From assembly GCF_020386615.1 (NCBI RefSeq), contig NZ_CP077769.1, positions 1,426,001 through 1,490,000 of the forward strand: a stretch of 64,000 nt of DNA, read 5' to 3'. A program made the position numbers and the translations under genes. Shown here piece after piece: positions 46,314 through 55,300 of this stretch; the stretch's first letter is position 1, and each line of letters begins with the position of its first letter. The stretch comes from Chitinophaga pendula (GTDB lineage Bacteria; Bacteroidota; Bacteroidia; Chitinophagales; Chitinophagaceae). Under the pieces are notes generated by a model. That model worked only from the letters and a program-made list of their open reading frames with translations, had not been told where the DNA came from and ran no database searches.

Positions 46314-49300
46314 ATGAGTGAATATACTGGTTTTGAGATCGCTATCATTGGTATGGCGGGTAAGTTCCCGGGTGCAGATGATATTCATAGTTTTTGGAAC
46401 AATCTGAAAGAAGGAGTAGAGTCTGTTGAATTTTTCAGTAGAGAGGAGGTATTGGAGGAAGGGGAGACGGCTACTGTGATAGATAATCCGGCTTATGTAA
46501 AAGCAAATGCATATTTGAAAGGCAAGGAGTTCTTCGATGCTTCTTTTTTTGGATATCTTCCTCCTGAGGCAGAGCTGATGGACCCCCAAATGCGGCTATT
46601 TCATGAGATATGCTGGGCTGCACTGGAAGATGCAGGATGTAATCCTAATACACCTGGTAATAAGATCGGTCTTTTTGCAGGAGCCACCCCTAATGTAAAT
46701 TGGGAGGTTTATGCAGCACTCAAGAATGAGGAGGGGCTCATGGATGATTATTCAGCGCTTCAGCTTAGTAACACAAGGTTCTTGGCGACCAGGATTGCTT
46801 ATGTCCTGAACCTGAAGGGCTGGACCATGTCTGTAGATACCGCTTGTTCTACTTCATTGGTAGCTGTACACCAGGCCTGCCGTAGTCTTCTAGTAGGAGA
46901 CTGTACGGTAGCATTAGCAGGGGGAGTTACGGTACATAATGAATCAAAAAGAGGATATCTGTACCAGGAGGGTATGATACACTCAGTAGACGGGCATTGC
47001 CGCACTTTCGATGCGGCTGCCAGCGGTACCGTAGGAGGAGAGGGAGCAGGGGTGGTTGTACTGAAAAAACTTAAGAATGCTATAAAAGATGGCGACCACA
47101 TTTATGCGGTGATCCGTGGTACGGGTATCAATAATGACGGCAGTGATAAAGTAGGATATACCACTCCCTCTATCGACGGTCAGATGGAGGCCATTATGAC
47201 AGCTCATAAATGGGCGAAGATAGAGGCTGATACAATAGATTATATCGAAGCACACGGCACAGGTACTAAATTGGGAGATCCTGTGGAGATCGCTGGTCTG
47301 ACAAGGGCTTTTAATACAGAAAAGAAACAATTCTGCGCGATCGGCTCTGTAAAATCTAACATCGGCCACCTGGATACGGCTGCCGGGGTAGCGGGTCTGA
47401 TCAAGGCCGTGTTGTCACTGCAACATGGCCAGCTGGTGCCCAGTCTGCACTACCAGCAACCCAATCCGGAGATCGACTTTGCTAACAGTCCTTTTTATGT
47501 AAATACAACATTGCGTCCCTGGGAACGTAATGGTCATCCCCGTCGGGCAGGTGTGAGTGCTTTTGGTATAGGTGGCACAAATGTGCATGTGGTGTTGGAA
47601 GAAGCACCTGGGCGCGACACCGGCAGTACCGGTCGCAGCCATCAGTTGCTGCTGCTGTCCGGTAAGACACCAGGGGCGCTGGAGCGTAATGCTGCCCGCT
47701 TGTCGGCGTACCTGCAACAGGATACCACCACCTCCTTAAATGATATTGCCTATACGCAACAGGTAGGACGTGAGTCTTTTTACTATCGTCGGATGCTGGT
47801 CTGCCGAAATCGATCCGAAGCGTTGGCATTGTTGAATACCCCTGGCTGGCTGTCGGCAGGGAGTCATTATATTTCGGACAAACGCACAGTAGGTGTTGCC
47901 TTTCTGTTCCCTGGCCAGGGATCTCAATATAGCGGGATGTGCCAGGGGCTGTATGAAGAAGAGCCGCATTTCCGTAGTACAGTAGATGAGTGTTTGTCTA
48001 TTGTCCAACGCCGTTGTGGCAAAGACCTGCGTCCGGTATTATTTGGTGAAGATGCCCGTATGGATCAGACAGAATATACCCAACCCTGTCTGTTCATCAT
48101 AGAATATAGCCTGGCTCGTTTGCTGATGAGCTGGGGCGTTCAGCCCTCTATGATGATCGGTCACAGTATCGGAGAATATGTGGCTGCTTGTGTGAGTGGT
48201 GTATTTAGCTTATCAGATGCATTGTACCTGGTAGTAAAACGGGGAGAGTGTATGCAGGCTGCACCTACAGGTAAGATGCTGAGTGTGTCATTGGATCGTG
48301 AAGGGTTGCTGGCATTGTGTGGAGTGGATATCTGCCTGGCGGCAGTCAATGGCCCTTCTTCGGGTGTATTGTCCGGCAGAGAGTCTTCGATAGCAGCATT
48401 AAAACTACAATTAGAATCATCGGGTCATGTTTGCCGGGAGTTACGTACCTCACATGGCTTCCATTCACACCTGATGGATGAGGTGTTACCCGCTTTCCGT
48501 GGCTGTTTTTCGGGTATTACCTTCCATACACCCTCCCTGCCATTTATTTCAAATGTGACGGGTAAGGAAGCCTTGGCCGATGAGATCTGCCAGGCTGACT
48601 ACTGGGTGAACCATTTACGTTCGACCGTAGACTTTTCAGGCGGCTTGTCCACGTTGCTATCCACCAGCAGTACGTCTGTTTTACTGGAAGTAGGTCCAGG
48701 CAAGGTGTTGAGTACTTTATGCAGTATGGCCGGACAGGAGGGTATTCCCCTGGTTCGTGGAGCACGTGATACGGGAGCTGATGGTCATTACCTGTTAACC
48801 GGTTTGGGTCAGTTATGGGAGCGAGGCGTAAGTATCAACTGGCGGGATTATTATGGTAATGAGCGTCGCTTGAAGGTGCCTTTACCAGGTTATAGTTTTG
48901 AGCAGGTGAAATATCCGGTACATGTGGATGCTTATCAGCTATTACAACAACAGTTGGGATCAGGTACTTTGTCAGATAAGGGCCGTAAGCTATCCGATTG
49001 GTTCTATGTACCCGGATGGCGTCAGTCGGTGGTAGGTACAGCTGCTACGGCTACCCGCCAGATCCTGTTATTAAGTGATGCAGGTGGTTTTGGCGCCCGC
49101 TTATCCGCCCGGCTTCGTTCCCAAGGCCATGAGGTGGTAGAAGTCTACCAGGGAAGCGGTTTTTCCAGTCTTTCCGTAGATGTTTATGAGATAGATGGCG
49201 GCGTTGCAGGAGATTTTAGTCAGTTGGCATCGATACTATCTTCCGGTGGTTTTAAACCTACACAGCTACTACATTTATGGTCCATGGACCGTAAAAGTGC

Positions 49301-52300
49301 TGCCGATTATACCTCCTTGTGTTACAGTGTATCTAACCTGGCAATCACCTGGCAGCATTGCAGCCAGGAGTTGGTGTTGCTGACAGAGGAAGGAGAGCTG
49401 ATACGTGGGGATGAGTCAGGCGACGCATATAGCAGTTTAGGTCAGAGCCTGTTGAAAGTCATCGGTCAGGAGTATCCAGGACTTCGTACCCAACAAATAG
49501 ATATCAGTTATTCGGGAGTATCTGTAGAATGGCTGGAAGAATGTGTTTGCCGTGAGTTATCGGCCGTTCGCCGGGGCTCGGTGATCGGTTTGCGTCGGGG
49601 TCAACGCTGGCAACAGCATTACGATGCTTTGCGGCTAGATCGGGAAGGTAGTGTTTTCCGTGACGGAGGTGTTTACCTGATTACGGGAGGTTTGGGTCAG
49701 CTGGGTTATACGTTGTCTAAATACCTGCTGAGTCGTTATCAGGCTAAGTTGATCCTGGTAGGCCGCAACAGAAAGTTGAGCGGTGACAAACAAACACGTT
49801 ATGAAGAATTGTGCAGCTTAGGAGTGGTTCGTTATGTCGCCTGTGATATCTCCGATGCCGGTCAATTGAAGGCAGCATTGGTGTCGTCAGAGGAACAACT
49901 GGGTACCATCAATGGTGTTATTCATGCCGCAGGAGTGGTGGACGGTCGTTCCATAGGTTTATTACCGGAGTTGAGTACTGGTGACTATATGCATCAGTTC
50001 GATCCCAAGATCAGCGGTCTTCATGCCTTGTGGCAGGTATTGGCTGATCGTGCACTGGACTTCTGTGTGCTGACCTCCTCGATATCGACGGTATTGGGCG
50101 GTTTAGGTTTTGGTGCGTATGCGACCGCCAATCGTTATATGGACCAGTTTGTACAACGGGAAGTAGGGTCTGGCCGTTTACAACGCTGGCTAAGTGTCAG
50201 CCTGGATGGACTAGATTTTACAGCAGACAATAAGACGGAAGAGATTACCCGTGCGGAGATAAGTGAGATGATGGAAATAGTACTAAGCCATCGCGGTTTA
50301 TCGCACGTGGTAGTATCAAAGACTCCTTTGCAGGGACGGTTGGAGCAATGGGTGACTGGAACAATAGACAACGGTGAGCAAGAAGAAGTAATAAATAAAC
50401 ATCTTGTTTTTGAGAAAACAGCGTCTGGCGTAAGCAAACAACTGCAGACAATGTGGGAGGGTTTCTTCGGTAAAGCTGATTTAGGCGGCTCAGCAGACTT
50501 CTTCGAGATAGGTGGCGATTCTCTGAAGGCGCTGACGATGTTATCGCGGATACACAAGACTTTTGGTGTAGATATGTCCATCCGTGATTTCTATGATCAT
50601 CCGGTATTGTCGACACAGAGTCTTTTTATCTATAACCGTTTAGAAACGACTTCAAGTAATAAACAAACAACAGGTCGTAGCATAACGATCCCTTCAGCAG
50701 GTGGGGCGGGCTTATATGCCTTGTCGGCAGCACAGCGGCGGATGTACTTTTTACATGCCTTTGACAAAGCGGCGCTGACCTATAATATGCCGCATGTGAT
50801 CCGGTTGGAAGGCACGTTGGATGCAGAACGGCTACGTACTTGTTTTGAACAGCTGATAGCGCGCCATGAAATACTGCGTACAAGTTTCGAGTTGCATGAA
50901 GGCGAAGTAAAACAGCGGGTCCATGAAACGATCGCAGGCTTTGAATGGACGATTTACGAGAGTGATGCAGCAGGAGTATCCTCCCTGGTAGATCAGTTTA
51001 TCCGTCCATTTGACCTGGGACAAGCACCTTTGTTGCGTGCAGGGCTGATCCGTATCGGAGAAGCAGCACATGTGTTGCTGGTAGATATGCACCACGTAGT
51101 AACTGATGGGGTATCTACAGATATCCTGGTCAATGACTTTAGTTCACTTTATCGCGGAGCTGAATTACCAGCGCTGCACTTACAATATAAAGATTATGCA
51201 CAATGGCAGCAGAGTGCGGCAGAGCAGGTACGCATATCGGCGCAGCGTGCATTCTGGAAAAAGCAATACAACATACTCCCCGATCCGCTGAACCTGCCTG
51301 TAGACTTTACTCGTCCCATAGTTAAAAGTTCGGAAGGGGCAGTGTCGATGAACGAACTATCCACTGACCTGACTACAAAATTGAGAGCACTGGCAGAGCG
51401 GGAAAGGGTATCAATGTTTATGTTGTTACTTTCCATCTATCATGTGTTACTGAGTAAACTCAGTAATCAGGAAGACATTGTAATCGGTACACCGACAGCC
51501 GGTCGCTTACATGCAGATCTGGAAGGCGTAATGGGGATGTTCGTGAATACTTTACCCTTACGTAATGCCGCTGCCGGAGAAGATACCTTCAGCTCGTTCT
51601 TACAACGGATAAAAGAAAATACATTATCCTGTTTTGATAATCAGGAGTACCAGTATGAAGATATGATCGAAGCACTGGAAGTAGCGCGCGATATGGGACG
51701 TAATCCATTGTTCGACGTGATGTTCAGTTATGAGAATTTTGAAGATCCGGATTTACAGCTGGAAGGATTGAAACTCACTACTTATGATCGTAATTATACT
51801 GCTTCCAAATTCGATATGACCCTTATCGCAAGTGAGGGAGAAGAAAAGATATACATCAATTTTGAATATAGTACAGCCCTGTTCAAACCGGCAACGATTG
51901 AAAGGTTTGTCGGTTATTTTAAACAGATAGCAGCTACTGTTATTGAACAGATTGATATTCAGATGAGCCAGATCAGTGTATTGGGAGAGGAGGAACGTCA
52001 ACAGCTACTAACTGGCTTTAATGACACAGGCCTTGTGTATCCAACGGATAAGAGTCTCCTGGCATTATTTGATCAGTTAGCGCTACAAACACCGGATAAA
52101 GCCGCCTTGCGGTTTGAAGAAGAAGTAATGACCTATGGTGAGTTAAAAACGCTGTCTGATAACATTGCTTTATACTTCAGAGACGAACTGCAACTGGCAA
52201 AAGGAGGCTTAGTAGGTGTGATGACGGCCTATGATCTGAATTTTATTCCTCTTTTATATGGTTTACTAAAAGCTGGTGGAGTGTATGTTCCTATTGACCC

Positions 52301-55300
52301 GCAACATCCGGTGGCAAGGATAAATACGATTGCTTCCGATGCTGGCCTGTCATTGGTAATTAAACACAGGGAAGATAAGATTGAGCTGACAGGAGAGATA
52401 CAGGTACTGAATATAGAAGACCTTGCCGTTGCTGTTACCGGTCCTAAAGAAGGCGCTTTGTCTTATACATTGTCACTGGAAGATCTTGCTTATGTAATTT
52501 ATACATCTGGGTCAACCGGTGAACCTAAAGGGGTGATGATAGAACACGGCTCTTTGTTGAATATTATTCATGCACTTCAGGCAAAATACCCGCTTACTAG
52601 TCAGGATAGTTTCCTGCTTAAGACTGCATTTTCATTTGACGTATCTATAGCAGAGCTTTTTGGTTGGTTTATGGAGGGAGGCAGTCTCTGTATTCTGGAT
52701 CCTGTTCATAAGACGGATATGCGGGAAGTCGTGGCAGCTATTAAACGATTTAAAGCTACTCATATCAACTTTGTTCCGTCCGTATTTGCGGCTTTTGTGG
52801 ATACGTTGAAGGAAATAGGTACAGAAAATATTACAAGCCTGAAATATATTTTCCTCGCAGGAGAGGCATTGAGCGAAAACCTTGTGAATGATTTCAGGAA
52901 ATTCGGGAGAGACATTAAGCTGGAAAATATATATGGACCGACCGAAGGGACCGTATATAGCAGTGCCTATTCTCTGGCAGATCTGCAGGAAGGCATGAAA
53001 ATGTCTATCGGTAAGCCTATCAGTAATGTAAGGTTATATATCCTTGACAAGTATGGTGCTTTACAGCCTGTTGGGGTTCCTGGTGAATTGTGTATTGGAG
53101 GAGCAGGTGTGGCGAGAGGCTACCTTAATAATATATCATTAACAGCGGAGAAATTTATCCCCAATCCCTATGTGCCAATGGAGCGGATCTATCGCACAGG
53201 AGACCTCACTCGCTGGTTAGAGGATGGGAATATTGAATACCTGGGGCGTATAGATGACCAGGTTAAATTAAGAGGGCTCCGTATCGAATTGGGAGAAATT
53301 GCCGTACAGCTGGGAGCGCATCCTGCTATCGCACAGAGTGTGGTAGTTGTGAAAGAAAGAGCAGCAGATAAATATATAGTTGCATATTATATAAGTGACA
53401 GGGTAATTTCACCTGTTGAGTTGAGAATATTCCTTCGGAATAAGCTCCCCGATTATATGATACCATCGTTCTTCGTGCACCTGGAGCAATTCCCATTGAC
53501 TAGTAGTGGTAAGGTGGATAAAAAGGCGCTTCCGCTTCCGGAACTGAAGGTAGAGGTGGATTATAAAGCACCGGAAGGGCAGGTCGAAGAAAAACTGGTC
53601 GAAATATGGGCGAGCGTATTGCAAGTAGATCCACAGGTTATCAGCGTACACAGGAACTTTTTTGAATTGGGCGGTAATTCACTCAAAATAGTTTCTCTCA
53701 ATCAGCTGATTAATAAGGCCTTTAACTGTAATATTACTACGGCTGACATGTTTGGGCTGACGACTATCCGGGATATGAAACAGTTTATCCTCGGGACAAA
53801 TACGCAGCTACAGACTAAACAAACATATAAGTCCACGTATCCTGCAGGAGATAAGGGAACAGCAATAGCTATTGTTGGCCTTGATGGTCGGTTCCCGGGT
53901 GCGAATGATATCAGCCATTTTTGGGATAACCTGATGTCAGGTGTTGAATCTATTTCGTTCTTCAGTCAGGAAGAATTATTGGAAGCAGGAGAAGATGCAC
54001 ATTTACTGAGTGATCCTGCTTATGTAAAAGCCAATGCTTATGTAGACAAGAAAGAATTTTTCGATGCCAGCTTTTTTGGTTATCAGGCTGCTGAAGCTCG
54101 CTTAATGGACCCTCAAATGCGTCTGTTCCATGAAGTATGCTGGACTGCATTGGAAAATGCAGGATATGGCAAACTTGATCAGCATTCAAAAATAGGTTTA
54201 TTCGCATCGGCTGCATCGAATCCTAATTGGGAAGTATATGCAATGCTTAAAAATGAAGAAGAAAGCATAGATGATTTTAGTGCTTCACATTTACGGGATA
54301 TTAGTTTTCTGACTACTAAGATCTCTTATAAGCTTAATCTCAAAGGGCCGGCTATATTTGTTCAATCCGCTTGTTCTTCTTCCCTTATGGCTGTACACCA
54401 GGCCTGCCGGAGTTTGCTCGCTGGCGATTGTACCATGGCACTGGCAGGCGGCATCGCAATAAAGAATATATCGAAAACCGGATATCTGCATCAAGAAGGG
54501 ATGATACATTCCGCAGATGGACACTGCCGGGCTTTTGATGCAGCCGCGACAGGTACGGTAGATGGAGAAGGTGCCGGTGTGGTGCTGTTAAAAAGGTTAG
54601 ATGATGCTGTACGGGATGGCGACCATATTTATGCGGTGATTCGGGGTACGGGCATTAACAATGATGGTAATGATAAGGTAGGATATACCGCACCATCTAT
54701 CAATGGGCAGCGCGAGGCAATCGATATGGCATATGCAAGTGCAGGTGTCGAGCCGTCAACCATTGGCTATATTGAAGCACATGGTACAGGTACCAAACTG
54801 GGAGATCCTGTAGAGATCGCCGGTCTGACAAGGGCTTTTAATACAGAAAAGAAACAATTCTGCGCAATCGGCTCTGTAAAATCTAACATCGGCCACCTGG
54901 ATACGGCTGCCGGGGTAGCGGGTCTGATCAAGGCCGTGTTGTCACTGCAACATGGCCAGCTGGTGCCCAGTCTGCACTACCAGCAACCCAATCCGGAGAT
55001 CGACTTTGCTAACAGTCCTTTTTATGTAAATACAACATTGCGTCCCTGGGAACGTAATGGTCATCCCCGTCGGGCAGGCGTGAGTGCTTTTGGTATAGGT
55101 GGTACAAATGTGCATGTGGTGTTGGAAGAAGCACCTGGGCGCGACACCGGCAGTACCGGTCGCAGCCATCAGTTGCTGCTGCTGTCCGGTAAAACGCCAG
55201 GGGCGCTGGAGCGTAATGCTGCCCGCTTGTCGGCGTACCTGCAACAGGATACCACCACCTCCTTAAATGATATTGCCTATACGCAACAGGTAGGACGTGA

